64,000 bases of DNA from Litoditis marina (Eukaryota > Nematoda > Chromadorea > Rhabditida > Rhabditidae). The notes under the pieces were generated by a model. It was not told the DNA's origin, did not search any database, and worked only from the letters and a program-made list of their open reading frames with translations. Each line of letters starts with the position of its first letter. Positions within the stretch are counted from its first letter, which is position 1. The DNA lies in contig OZ038434.1 of NCBI GenBank assembly GCA_964036275.1, positions 27,513,511 to 27,577,510 of the forward strand, given 5' to 3'. Shown here in pieces: positions 12,267-25,322 of this stretch. The position numbers and the translations under genes were made by a program.

Positions 12267-12797
12267 CTTTCTTGCAGCCAGAATATGGCAAAAGTGAAGG
12301 CAGCACAGAGTGCACAACACACAAGTTCAAGAAGTACGAAAAGTACAAAACAGGTTCTACTCATCAGGACGTCTTTCCCCTGAACAGTTAGATAGTGTAA
12401 CTGTCTGGTATTCTCCAAATATGTATCAAAGGCAAATGTTTTGTTAAAAAGAGTGAATTATCCCACCCAGTTTACTAGAACATAACAAGAGGCGAAAAAG
12501 GATGAATGTCTCAGTTTTCTTGGTGTTGTATAAGGCAAATTACGCAATAAATTGTCTATCTCGAAACAGCCCACCTGATTTTTGAAGAAAAAACAGCCAG
12601 TTTCTTGTTGCTCATCAATTTCTGAATCGGTTCGAATACTTCTCAGAGGAGCTATTGAAGATGAGGCGGTTACTGTAAAACTCGAGGTGAACTATGGTTT
12701 TTTGATCAAAAATCGTACGGGCTCAATTGCATTGATTCAGAGTCTAGTCAGCACCGTAAAACTCACAGCCAAATTGTAACAACTTTTCGTCATTCAT
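12267..12797 (-). CDS. Type II membrane protein, first three exons (3' end not found)
   Basis: Exon 1 (12797-12767) begins ATG (MNDEKLLQFG), exon 2 (12672-12575) encodes a Ser- and acid-rich cytosolic segment (SSSIAPLRSIRTDSEIDE), and exon 3 (12379-12267) encodes a strongly hydrophobic span (SRTCFVLFVLLELVC and onward) ending WLQER. All three junctions agree in phase, with donors GTGAGT, GTGGGC and GTATGC. The result is 81 residues: a short cytosolic tail and one membrane anchor, the usual start of a type II enzyme or ectodomain protein. Downstream exons are missing, so the gene may be truncated or its next exon distant. A pseudogene copy lies at 5.9-6.4 kb. The family is not recognised. Confidence 0.6.
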
Positions 12798-13143
12798 AGC
12801 AAGTATAGGTGGGGTGAACCGAACACGAGATTTACTGAGGTAAAGATGTGCAGAGAAAAGATGGCACACTTGAAATTGGATTTTTTCTTCTCCGAATTTG
12901 GAGATGTTCCTGTCGTTTCTGTAGGAACTACAACATTTCACAACACTTGAAACAGAAAATGAAGTGATTTTCCGTCTGATCATCGAAATAAATGCTTTAT
13001 TAAGTTTTTCAATCTTTTTCATAGCTCTCATTTCCGTAAATTTACAGAATTATCGTTGTAGCTCAAAACACGCTATAGTTTGGGAACGTTGACCAAACAT
13101 CAGGGAGAATGAGATACTTAGATTTATGTTTGAATATAATAAC

Positions 13144-13220
13144 CTACGTTCTTCCTCATTGTTAACCACAGCACAACCAGAAGTTGGCGGAGCAAGCATT
13201 TGAGTAGTCGAGTAGAACTT
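13144..13220 (-). CDS. Candidate isolated exon
   Basis: A good acceptor (TTGGTTTTCCAG) precedes 77 nt open in the frame KFYSTTQMLAPPTSGCAVVN and onward, ending in a Glu-rich segment and a GTTATT donor-like site. It could be an upstream exon of the 12.3-kb gene or part of another gene, but I could not connect it with matching phase. It lies 10 bp from a family 2 MITE. Confidence 0.35.
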
Positions 13221-13230
13221 CTGGAAAACC

Positions 13231-13366
13231 AATATACTAGAAGTAAATTGAATAGTCACATAAAATTGGCATTCTAATGAGGAATCGTGAACTTTTTCGT
13301 TGCACGTTTCTGAGTTCTGCTGTGTTTGAAATGTTTCAGTGACTGTGTAATTGACTAACAGTATAG
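13231..13366. repeat. MITE family 2 copy (CTATACTG-type ends)
   Basis: The ends ATATACTAG and CAGTATAG are inverted. The interior (AAGTAAATTGAATAG, GGCATTCTAATGAGG, CGTTTCTGAGTTCTGCTGTG) matches 22,775-22,889 and 27.93-28.04 kb. Confidence 0.75.
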
Positions 13367-14615
13367 AAAAATAACAACGCGTTTGAAGGTTAACAGTTGT
13401 TTCTAGTTACACATACTTTTTTTTTCTGAGACACATACTAGTTACACCGTACAACAGTCATTCATGTACTAAAGTTCAGGTCAGAGTGAAAAAACAGAGA
13501 TTTTTCTATTTGTAATACTAGTTGATTTCAAAGCTTAGTTATTCAATTTGTGGAAACAAATAACCTACTAGGAATATCACGAGAAACTAGAATAACCTAC
13601 ATTTCAAACAGATCAACCCCGCAGTTCATGAAACGACTAAAAATGAAAGCGTTCATTGAATGCTCAACCAGAAATGATAAAGAGAAAAACAGGTGAAAAC
13701 TTGAAAACCTATTTGTGGGAATAAAATGAAAGACTTTTCAAAGGCCGCGATTAGAATGGTTTAAAATCAAAAGGCAAAAAGGTTTACTCCAAACACATCT
13801 CAAAACAAAACTCAAAACTCGAAAGGAAATGGGTTTCTACTAATTCTAGTTGAATAACCAACTTGGAATGTTTTCTCATGTTCAGTTGAAAACAAATGAT
13901 AGATCTCATCAGGTTAAGATATAGTCTCACTTTTCCGCTCACAACTATATAGTATGAGATGCTCCGGAAAAATGTTCGGGTTTATTTTTAAAGTTTGCCA
14001 GTTGTGTTATTCTTCGAATATTACGACTCCTAACCACTATGTGGACAAAAGACTGATTTTCATTTTTTAAAAACCGTTTGAACAAGCACTGTAAAAACTC
14101 ACTAATAGGTAACACACAGTGTGGCGTATACAAAACATTGTACCGAAATATTCAAGGCAAGCCAAGATATCTGGAGCAAAACAGGAAGAAAAAACGTAGA
14201 ACAATATCTTTTATTCATCAAAATTTATGTACAAGCGAAATTTACATTCAAAAAATACGATAAATGACTGATCGTTTCATTACAAGGTAATTTTACAACC
14301 ATCAAAGCGTTTGTGACATGATGTACCAATATTAAGCGAATTGATAGTATTGTGAACCAAAAACCCAAAAAAGACATTTACATCAGAATACGTAGGCTAG
14401 AACATCCCAGCAGTTTCATCTCAACCTGCGCTTCTCTTCTCGAGCACTATTTCACAAAAAAGGTATATCGACTGGATGTGAAAGCAGTGAAATAGCGTCT
14501 GTTTAAGGATACACAGGCTGGGAACAAGAAGCCGTTATGTATGGGCAGTGAAATAGCGTATATTTGAGGAGACGCAGGCTGGGAACGAGAGAACAGGATT
14601 GTCAAGAATACGGCC
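13367..14615. other. AT-rich intergenic sequence; tandem motif at 14.47-14.60 kb
   Basis: No exon is supportable in 13.37-14.45 kb. Between about 14,485 and 14,600 two direct copies of a segment containing CAGTGAAATAGCGT and GGCTGGGAACGAGA lie just 3' of the stop of the 14.6-16.4-kb gene, possibly in its 3' UTR. A related segment forms part of the palindromic element at 24.58-24.71 kb. Confidence 0.5.
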
Positions 14616-16416
14616 TCAGAACCCGACTGGGTAGTTGAAATCGCGGCTTCTATCGTCGACAGCTGATCGGAGAGGCGATCGATTTCCATGTTTTCTATGC
14701 ACCGCCATGGCGATTCGGTCGTTGGAGGCAAAATCGTTCGGCGGTACCGGATTGCATTCCACGTTGAACTCCTTTCTCATCTGATCGAATAGTTTCTGGA
14801 ATGGAAAATATTGTAGGAAAAATGTAAATTGTGAGAGTTGTAGTTTGGTCCCGATTTCTCGACAAATCTCGACAGGGAATCGATTGAACGAAACTACGAA
14901 TGCAGCAGAACATACACTGTCTCGACTTGCTGCGGAAAAAAGGGAACCTTTTTTCTAATTATAATTTCTGTACAAACTTGCCGTAAACCAAACGAGATTT
15001 TCAAATTTTACTGCATATGTGTACTTATTACGTCAGTTTCGGAGTGGTGAAAATAGTATCGAACTGTTCATCTGCTTATTATTATAATGTAATGTATTCT
15101 GTGAAAACATTGTGTACAAATAGTTACGTGAATTGTTATTGACTGTCTTTGTTTGTAAGGTATAATTTGTAAAAATGTAAATATGTATGTGTTAATTGTA
15201 AACCAACGTTTGCTGCCGCACTGCGATAATCTTCGCAGTAGTACTTTCCATCTCGCACATCATAATAGGCACCGGGCGCTCGAACTGAGACAAACAAACA
15301 TTTTGTTGACAAACACAGTTCAAAGTTAGTTCCCAATTAATATTATAGAAACATTGACAATGAATGCGAAAATGTTCAAGAGAGTATGTTCAATTTCGAT
15401 CAGAAAAGAGCTGATTCATATTCAATACGTTCACCAAAGATGAAGTTGTAATTGTACCTTACATACACAAAATGAGATGAGAAAAGACCAAGTTCTACAT
15501 AATACTTAATTCACCCAAAAACTGAAACTTTCAAGCAACTCGACGAAACATTGGTGTCAAAGTAGTCTGACCGACCTGCTTTTGCCGGCGACTCGCCGAA
15601 CAGTAGAATCCTGAGTGTCGTCACCGTGACAGCCTCCACAGTTCGAACCGAGCCGGACGCCGATACCGCCAAGACTGGCTACAAAATGTATTTGTAGTTA
15701 CAAAATAATTGAAGAACAATACTTAGATCCGACAAATCATAACAAGACACAGTTGGAGAATAGGTTTGCGTGTAGTTTGTAGTTATAAATGTAGTATGTA
15801 GTTTATCTTCATATTGGTTGCTCGGCTTGCCCGTGAACCAAACAGGATCTCCGAGTTTTACTGCGTATGTGTACCTATTACGTCAGTTTCGGAGTAGTGA
15901 AAATAGTTTCGGCCTTGTAATTTGATTGCAGAAAGGAAGCAGTTCAGCCTACACACGAGAGAATACACTTGTTTCGAGTTACTGTAACACGCTGACAAGT
16001 TCAAAACAGTTCCGGATATGTGAAAAGGTTCAATTGTTGTTGATCTAATTGTTGGATAATGAATTATCATCATTATTAGAAGCACCACACACGTTATAAT
16101 GATAATGGAAAAGTGCAATGACTAAGAATTTTGGACTACAGTTCAAAAGACTTCATCAGAATATTCATTGAACCTAGCGATAGAATGAATTGTACGAATA
16201 CTAAAAACACAGCGAAAGAACTCATGAACTTTTCTAAAGGAACACTGTCCAACCGACCTTTTCATCGACATAGGTGGATGCGGAACTACTTCCCTTCTGC
16301 AATCGACCACTTTGAGACCCGCTAGTAATGGCGAGACTCGCACCCGAAGTGTATCTACTACTCGTTTTTGGACCACACTTGAACCGAGTGTACTTCTTTC
16401 TCTTTTCATCGTGCAT
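14616..16416 (-). CDS. Six-exon type II membrane protein of unrecognised family
   Basis: Exons 16416-16258, 16121-15969, 15678-15576, 15284-15204, 14929-14898 and 14795-14616 join in phase to 235 codons plus TGA. Exon 1 is a basic, Ser-rich cytosolic tail (MHDEKRKKYTRFKCG and onward). Exon 2 holds the anchor (FSIIIITCVVLLIMMII) and the start of the ectodomain with an N-L-S sequon. Later segments include LRILLFGESPAKAV, APGAYYDVRDGKYYCEDY and a C-terminus ending RDFNYPVGF. Exon 5 could instead read through into exon 6 because the short intron is open. I do not recognise the family; a secretory-pathway role follows only from topology. A frameshifted copy of the last exon lies at 30.3-30.5 kb on the other strand. 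Introns carry paired repeats at about 14.98-15.06 and 15.84-15.92 kb. Confidence 0.65.
14978..15062 (-). repeat. Dispersed repeat copy in intron 4 of the 14.6-16.4-kb gene
   Basis: The segment around TTTTACTGCATATGTGTAC and TTACGTCAGTTTCGGAGTGG matches 15,826-15,918 (in intron 2 of the same gene) at high similarity. It has no coding content. Confidence 0.7.
15826..15918 (-). repeat. Second copy of the intron repeat
   Basis: Matches 14,978-15,062, sharing GTGAACCAAACAGGATCT-type sequence, TTTTACTGCGTATGTGTAC and TTACGTCAGTTTCGGAGTAG. The two copies are in the same orientation. Confidence 0.7.
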
Positions 16417-16619
16417 ATCTGACGAGTCGAACCTTTAAGAAGGATAATTGTTATTTGGCTCGAGACAAAGGAGGCAAAGCGATACAGTTAGATGGTTGAA
16501 GAGATTCAGATATAAAGTATCTCCGTACGTATATTTCTAAATCTATGTTCTTTCCTCATCTCATTATATGATTTTTCTCTCCTTTTCTACTCTCTTTCAC
16601 TCTCTATCTCACTCTCTTT

Positions 16620-16623
<4 letters not shown>

Positions 16624-16676
<53 letters not shown>
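16624..16676. repeat. (CT)n microsatellite
   Basis: An almost pure run of about 26 TC dinucleotides within a longer pyrimidine-rich stretch (about 16.55-16.74 kb), lying between two genes of the minus strand. It generates spurious frames on both strands. Confidence 0.95.
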
Positions 16677-16683
<7 letters not shown>

Positions 16684-16745
16684 TTCTTTCTCCATTCCCC
16701 TCCCATCCATCTGCTCTCCCTCTCTCTTCTGTATTTCTCTTCCTC

Positions 16746-19700
16746 TTAACCTGATATACACTGTTTCACCCACAAAGACGGTAGTCCGATGTTGATAATA
16801 TTGAGGAACGCGGAGTCTGTGTAAATCCAATTGATAATAGTCGCCACACGATCCGGCTTTTCCTGCAAACCAACTTATTTATTTTATTGTGAATGTAGAA
16901 TAACAAGATTTTGTTGAACGGTCTCGTTTGCTGAAAGTTCCCATTTTATGCAAAAGCGAAAACTTGTATTTTGTCGCTAATGTTTTTGAAAACTTGTAAT
17001 TCCGTATCAAAGTCGAATTTGTGAAACTACTTTAAAAGAGGGCAGAATTGAGAGCTAGTTTAGGTACTGCGGGGTAACTAAACAGAAGGTCGCACGCGCC
17101 AAAACAGACTATACCTAATAATAATAATAATTCATTATCCATGTAGAATGACATCAACAACACTTAAATCAAAATTACGTACGTGATGAATGGATTTTAA
17201 CAAAAAAAAATACATGAAAAACCTATTCTTAAAATGGAACGATTGATTATGAGCACCTAGGTCGTATTATTGTAGTGGGAAATGTCGGGTTAAACATGGT
17301 AACGGAAACCGTAAACATCAAAGTACGACTGGGATATGGCTTCAGCAATGGTTGGGTCAGTTGAACACACAGAGCGGAAGTATTCATACCTATCTCTAAT
17401 AGACACACCATTCTCATACATCTCATTCAAAGCGACCACAGTATCCGGAATTTTCCGGTTAAACACAAAGTCAGCTGGGACAATGAAACCGGCAGGTAGT
17501 TTGTAGCCACCAGGAAAAACAATTTCAGACCGAGAGGGTACAGATGAATCAATTGTAGAGGAAGAAGGCACGGGCAAATCAGCAGGAGCAACCAAGTTAG
17601 GAGTTTCAACCGGAACGGTTTCAACAGGTTTTACGGTTGGAGATAACAAAGCAAATGACTCGGACAATTCAGGAAGTGGAGACACATCAATAATTGGAGA
17701 AACGGGAACAATATCTCTAGGTTGTTCAGATACCTCCATTTCGGTCTGTAGGTTGGCATCAGCGGGAATGGGAATTGTAGTTTGGTCGGTGACCTCAGCT
17801 CGGGCGGCGTCTCGTTTCGATTGTCTGGCGAGGAATCCGGCCTTTCGCTGTTCGGGGGTTTCGAACTTCCGCACATGAAAAGTTGACATAGAATCTTCGG
17901 ATTTCATAGCAGTAGAAAGATCAATTAGACGAGGAAACGGAATACCATCTTTGACCGAAACTTTGAGTGGGCGAGGTAAACCATCTTGACGAGGTTTACC
18001 CAAACGGTGTAGAATAGAGATATTGGATGGAGAAACGGACACCAAATTGAAAATTGCATTCACCTTTTTCTTTGTTGAAGAATCCTCTGGTAGGCCATAA
18101 ATAGTGAGACATCGACGATCATGGAAACGGTGGAGTTCAGATTGAATAATGGTGGGCAGAGATTGGGTCAGACTGTCGAGTTTGGAGTTGAGTGTTTTTA
18201 TTTCACTCAAAATGGTGGAAAAATGGGTTCGAGATGGTACCATTTTTGGACGAGGTGATGGCATATTAATCAATCGAGAGGGGTCACCTCACACGACCGA
18301 GACAAGGGGTGGACCGTGTACCTGTTGTTGAGGGTTGTTGAACGAAAGATATATATCAATTTTAGAAAAATTCTTCTTTCTCTCATCTTTCTTATATGTT
18401 TCTTTTTTAGACTTCTTGTCTCACGAATCGTAAAAAATCATGATGTCATAATTAGTTACGCTTGTTCGTACAAGTACAGTATATTCGTCAGAATAACTCC
18501 GTTTTTCTAGTTTTTTCTCACAATTCAACGAGACCAGCAAAATAGCCTCGACGACGTACCCGGGTCAACCGACATCTGACCACAGCATGGATGGCCCTCT
18601 CACTCTTTCCTCCCACCAAACGAACGGCTCTCTCGTCCCCGGCCGGACCAAACCAGATAGTAGAATTCATCATTACCTAAACGGAGAATGGCGAAATCTT
18701 TTGTGGTAGTTCGATCCTAATATACTCCAAATCTTTGAAATTTTGGGCCAACCGTGACCGGTTTTGGTAACCGAAGCCGTTTTCGGTAATTCATTTTGAG
18801 GTCTACCTGACTAATTTGATGCCTACAAAGGTGTAGGAAGGTAACCTGAACCGAAATCGGGTCACCGTCAAAACTGACTAATCGGTTACTTTTTGGGTAA
18901 CCGGGAAAAGGGTGATCAAACTAGGTTACAATCAGAAAAAAACCCAAATATTGACGACAAAGGACTGAGATCAAACTTTAGACACAGTAGAAACTTGTCC
19001 AAATTTGTATTTTCACACGGAGATACACATTCCGCAAAATTGAATTCTAATTTTTGCATCAAACTATCAGAAACAATCGATGTATTGAAAAACGTGAAAA
19101 CAGATAAACATAGTTTGCTCACGTTGAACTTGTCATCTTCTATTGAGAGGTAGTAGCACAACTTCTGTGCTCGGAGCAGTGCTGAATAGAAAGCAACCTC
19201 GGACAGTTGATGTTTGAGGTTCAGTTCTGGAATGAATATTCTCAAAACACTAAAATAAAAATAGTTAGTTCTAAACAGATTTCATAATATAGTTTCTAAC
19301 TTAGTTTCCTATAAGCACGAATTGAGTGTTGATTCACGATTGAAAAGAGTTGGGGGGAAAGAAAACTATGCGACCAAGAGGGAGTCAAAGAGGGGGAAAG
19401 CAAGAGAGAGCAACTAGTTATAACTCACTGTAGACAAAAATGACTATACATCTGGATACCGAAGACATGGTGCCGTACCGCCCCGCAACCACCCCCAAAG
19501 AGTACGGACTGAGTCGAGGGTTCATCGGCAACATGACAACCGTGTTTATCTTGGTGTATGCTGGAAAAATTCGAGAAAAAGTGACATGGAAACGGCTTAC
19601 TATTTAGCTGGATATTATCACACCTTACTAAAAAATACCCTATTCAAAATTGCATGTTTTCTCCTATACGTGAACATGCGCGACATGGTTTAGTTCAGTA

Positions 19701-22700
19701 TCAGTTTCAGGCTATGAATGAACAAAGAACTAGATAATTTTCAAGTTTTTCGATCGGAAATTGAAAAAGTGAGCATTTGTGTGAAGGTCAAATGTTTTCA
19801 ACTCGAGTCAAACAATTAGAAAAACATCGTACCACTTCTCTTCGGATCTGCATTGTAAAACGAATCTATCAAATCCTGAGTCTTCCGTCTCCCCAAGTCT
19901 ATTGCATCGTTGGCGCTGACGGTACTCAAGTTTCTGTAACAATAAATTGTGGGCTATTCATACTCGTAAAATTTAAAATTATAGTCCGTTGCATTCCTAC
20001 TGAGACTTCTACAGTAAGATTACAAAACTTCAAGCATGTTCAAGTGACGTGAATTTTATCAAAATTATAAACAAATTTTGCATAAGAATCTGATCACCCA
20101 TGACAAAAAGTGTTTGTACTATCTTTGCTAAAATTGAAGTTTTCATTAGAAAACAAAGATTGGGAAATTCTGAAGTGTACTGTAGGAGTCTCAGTAGGAA
20201 AGATGGCGACTATAACAGTTCTGTTCAGTTCTCATCAATGCAATACCTCATAAACTTTTTACTCTTGTACCTTTTCACGAAAAATCTTTCTCTAATAACT
20301 CTATTTGTGCACATTTCCAGAACAATATGAGCGTTCTTGAGCCTTTCGTTTAAACACACAAACCTGAAGCCCATGTATTTTTTCCATTCTCTGGTGAAAG
20401 GAAAAGATTTCGCGTTCTTGAGTGCTGTTTCGAGCAGATTCGATACACCAAACCTCCGTTTTCGCAAAGGGGGCGGTGGGGCTGGCAAGAATAGTTGGTT
20501 GTAACACAAAAATGATTATATGACTTTTTGTATGGGGGCGAACAAATCTTGGCCATGTTCACGAAATTAGACCGAAGATCAGCGAACTCAAACTACAAAG
20601 ACAGTGAAATAGAGAAAACCCATCATAAAGACTTTCTTGCAATATAACCCTATGCAGCCTAGTTCACCCGTTTTCTAAATTATCCTAGTTAATCATATTG
20701 TACACTGTATCGATATGAATCGTGCGGGTCCGTAGATGATATATTACCAAGTCTATTACCAGCTATCACCAGCTCTTACCACATATTACCAGTTCCGCCA
20801 CTGAACGAGAGAGCTAAACTCTTTTTTAGTTTGAACCACTACATTCTAAAAATACCGGAAATGCTGGCTGAATTTGATTGATATTCAATCCTTTTCCCTC
20901 TCGTCTCAACTCACGATAATTTTGGAATCCGTATAGTTGAGGAACGGGGTCTTCTGCTTTGTCCCCCCAATCATATCCACCGTAGATGATTCGGAAAAAC
21001 TTTTGGTAGAACACCCTAAAATCAAAAATGATAGGTAAAGCGGCAAGGGTTCACGTACAGCAGTTTCGAAAACGTTTCCCAAATGGTGGTACTCTCGATA
21101 CATTGAACGTCTGTATCCAACTTCCGATTAATATAAACATTCTATAAATAATATATGAGATTGGTTCGCCAGAAGTCTGACATTTTTCTGAGGCCGTATA
21201 TAGTCTGTTTCACCAATCGATGTACTCCTACAGTTTTCCGTCAATTATTCAAGAGGGTGTTTTCTAATGGAAATTCATCACTTGGGTTTTAAATTTCTAG
21301 AGTTAGTAGTAGTAAACATTCAGAAGACACTATCAAAATTTTGAGGAGTTCTGAATACGCTTTACACCAAACTTTGACCTGGAAGTATTAGCAGATTACT
21401 GTAGAAGGTTATAAGTGGGTGGAACAAACTATACATGCAGCATCACGAGTTCACTGGCCGAATTGAGATGTTTCATGCATAAGGTCTCTGACCGAAAAAA
21501 CACGCTAGCAGTTTCAGTTACTCAATATAGTCTTCCGTAGTTATCTATGACAGGTCATCCTACTGATGAGGGCCCCTCTATACATAAACTGTAATTGCCC
21601 GAAAGGCTAGTTGCCTAAGGTGTGTAAAACACAAAACCAGGACTTTTCTATGTGCAAGCAAGGTGTATACCCTCTCCACTTTTTATATATCATCGACTAG
21701 TGGGTCCCGCGGCTGACGCCGCGGGTCCCGCTAGCTGGGGGTGCCCCCCAGACCCCCGCGTGTTTGTCATGTTCGGAATCGTAAAAAAAAGTTAAGGCAT
21801 CAAAGATCATGTTGACAGTTTTCGTCATGTGACCCATCATGTGACTTATGACGTCATCAATTTTGTAGGTGAAATTCAACAACGTATATCTCGCGAACGA
21901 CTGAACTTTTTTCCGATATTTTTCCACGATAGAGCACTACTTAGTGATTAATCTTCACATTAAAATAACTGTACTTGTTCAACTCTTTTGAAAATTTGGC
22001 AAACAAAAACCCGATATTTCTCGAAAAGAAAACACTTGCTCTCAACTTTTTTCTGATGTAGTTGATTCTCATGCATAACTCATACTGTTGGAAAAATGAG
22101 GAAATATTTAAGTCAACTTGAAAATTTTCGGACCGTTTTGGACTATTTTACATCTTCATGTAACTAATCAATAAATCGATATTATCGATTTTTCATAATT
22201 GAAAGTCATAATTATTTTGGGTCCCTTATATGTATGTCGAGTTTCAAGACAAGAAAGGTAGGGGTTGTCGCGGGACGTTAAGGCGTAAAATATCATGTCT
22301 GATTTCGAGTCCTCATAAAAAATCGATAAATCAATATCAGAGAAATTCCTCAAAAAGACCCTCTTAGACTTTGAAGAAGTACACGTAGTAGAAGTTTTGA
22401 GTCGATCAGGCCAAGTTTTTCATTTTAGATAGGGGGTATCAATCGATTTTGCTAAAGTCAACTTTTCGGTAGATCAAATTATCGATTTTTTGTTATCATC
22501 AACTTTGTTTCCCATCCGAGTTGTGTTGATGGTAGAAAGCACGTAGGCCACGGTCGCACGGCTGGCAAGTTACAGATACGTAAAATCTGAGTAGGGGTCA
22601 TAAAGATGTGCATTAAAAATCATTAAGGCCCTAAATCAATAATCGTACAGGGGCGCTGTGCTTAGAAAACTTGGAGGTTTACGTGGTAGCAGTTGCAAGA

Positions 22701-25291
22701 GTATAGCCTCAAGTTTATCGTCACGCTTTCGTTGTTGTGTATAGGTGGGGTGATCCTGTGTGACACTTCAATTGCTATACTGGAAGTAAATTGAATAGCC
22801 ACGTGAAGTTAGCATTCCAATGAGGCACGTTTCTGACTTCTGCTGTGTTAACATGCATCACGCGACCATGTAATTGAATAACAGTATAGCTAGATTTGAT
22901 TTCAAATCTTGCCGCTTTTCACAGCAACAATTGTAAACTGACGAGTAGTGATATCCAATGTTCATGATGTATTGCGAGTAGATATCTGAATCTGCGATCG
23001 ACTTCTTTGATTCGAACCAACTTCCGTAAACACTCAGATATGATCTATAATAAGTAGCGAACGTAGAATTGTCACATACTTTCTTCACGGGTGTGTTATA
23101 TCAAATTTGTAACTTTGACGTGTCAATTTGTGTTAAGACTACTGAGAAAACTAGGAAAAACCGATAGATTGATCAATATAAAAAGATGTACAGTTACTCT
23201 CTTAATTATGTTCCGGAGATTCAGAGATTTAAAAAACATAGGATGTGAAAAAGCTGGAAAAAGTACCAGTCAACAACTATTCTCAGTACTAAGGAGAGCG
23301 TGCAATGATAAAGTGCACGATTCGTCATTAGAATGCTAACTTCACGTTATCTTAGATTTGTTTGAAGAGGTAATTTTTTTGGTCAGAACGCAGACAGGAT
23401 ATGCCACTCTGCGTCTCTGTGATCTACACCCTCTCTCGTCGAGGTAGCTACAAAAGTGGCTGACCAACTGGCTGCGAATTGACTGAGAACCAACAAGATC
23501 TCACTGACCTCAACCAGCAGTGAATATTCGTTGGATTACCGGGAAAACACGCCAAATTTAACTGATTCGATTGAGCACTTTCTCGCTGAAAATACTACAC
23601 TTTGTTTCACCTGCGAAATTCGTCACCACACGCTTCCTAACAATCCGTAACCAACCGATCGACAACTAACCAACTACCATCACAAACCGGTTAGAACTAG
23701 CGGGCCATAATATGTTCCGGTATTCTCAACTGCTCGGAAACCTAATGAAACACCTATTTCGTCTGGTTCTGTTGAGTCTTTAGTTTGCTCCCAGGCCTTT
23801 TCGGGAGTTTCACTTTCACACTTTCTCGATCAGGGTAGGGGGTCCGTGTTTGTAGTTTGGTCCGTTTTGTCGTTTTCGTCTTGTGTTTTGCACTCAGATC
23901 AAAGATCAAACTACAACTCAGATATACGCACCATATACTCATCATTTTGATGGAAGAACCAGATAGTTGAAATGGCAGAGTCGCTAGAGACAGAATGGGG
24001 TTCCGTGATGGAAAGACACATGATTCCGTGGAGCATAACGTCACGGGGGTCTACATTCTGGAGCAGGATCAATCTGAAACTCGTACTATGAGTAATATCT
24101 CTCTTGTTCCGTTTCTCCCTCTTTTTACTCTTCTTTTTGTATTTCTCTCTCTCGTCGCTGTTGCTTCTTCTTGTCCTCTACCTCTCCTCTGTTTTTTCTG
24201 CATTCTCTCCTTTCATCTAGCTTCTCTCTCTTTATTTCTCTCTTTTCTTTTTCTTTTCTTCCTCTCTCTTTCCACACGGAACTGACTTCATATAAATGGA
24301 GCATTCCAGATTGTCAGACAATAACACCGCCTGACGACGCAACACATCTGCCGCATATCTATGCGGTTTTTCCAGCTGAAAAAGTGAACTTCTCGCTTCT
24401 GTTAATGAGTTCGTTAAAACATATTTTACAGTACCAATTCAGCATGAGTTCAAGTTTGACCCGTTTTGATTGTAAATTCTCATGCAACTATCCAGAGCTA
24501 AGTCTCACAAAAAATTTGATTAGAAACCTTCGAATTGTCGAGTGTCAAGACATTACCGGATTACGTATTCTAGAAGATCCACCTTCATCCCATCCTGCGT
24601 CTCTCGCTCTGCCTCACTATTTCTCGTCATTCACATCCCGACGGGATGTAGGAGCAGAGAAATAGCGTATGTTTGAGGAGACGCAGAAGGATGAGATGAA
24701 GGTACCGGGATCGCATACGTACTCGGGTTCCGAGTTGATGATGTCTCTTTTTCTGTATAAATTTTCAGGCATCTTTCTGACTTTCCACCGTTGATAGAAC
24801 TGTTAAAGGAAAATTTAATGAGAATGCTATTTTGTGTGGAACAAAAGGTCATATCAAAACAAGGAGGTGTACTGTAAGAGGTTATTGATTGGTGAACGAG
24901 AGTATGAAACTACCTCGTCACCGGGAAAAGGGGCCATTTCCAATTTCACAGTGACGATCAGCAATACAAGCAGCACACAGATGCAGAAACACAGCAGAAG
25001 TAATCGGTAGCTGTAATAACCACGAAACACAAATTTGATGGAAGTGAGCAAATTATACAGGAACCGTCGAAAAGTTATGGCCGTGTTCGTTCAAATTTGT
25101 AATAAGCGTACATTGGCGACCAGCATGTCGGCGCATCCTCGATCTACCCACTATTTCGTCGGTGGGCAGATAATCAACGGCAAATCGCTCTGCTCAGAAC
25201 GATTACCAGCAATCTTCAGCGATTGGTCAGCTACAAAAGCGGAAGAGCACGCAGATGAATGGGACCACAGACAGTCTAAGACAGTCTAAGA

Positions 25292-25322
<31 letters not shown>

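Noticed and set aside
15858..16118. Minus-strand frame starting at 16118 as an independent gene start
   Set aside because: The initial codon is TTG, not ATG; the sequence is an internal exon beginning at the acceptor before 16121 and is in phase with the ATG exon at 16416.
16568..16830. Frames of 69-75 aa rich in Ser/Leu or Arg/Glu
   Set aside because: Translation of the CT microsatellite.
18740..18915. TAACCGG/GGTAACC-rich stretch resembling telomere-like repeats
   Set aside because: The motif is irregular and unlike the TTAGGC telomere repeat of nematodes. It lies in the leader region of the LINE copy.
19440..19607. Plus-strand 55-codon frame starting MTIHLDTEDMV
   Set aside because: It is the antisense of minus-strand exon 19560-19429, which has matching acceptor, donor and phase with its neighbours. 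The plus frame has no partners.
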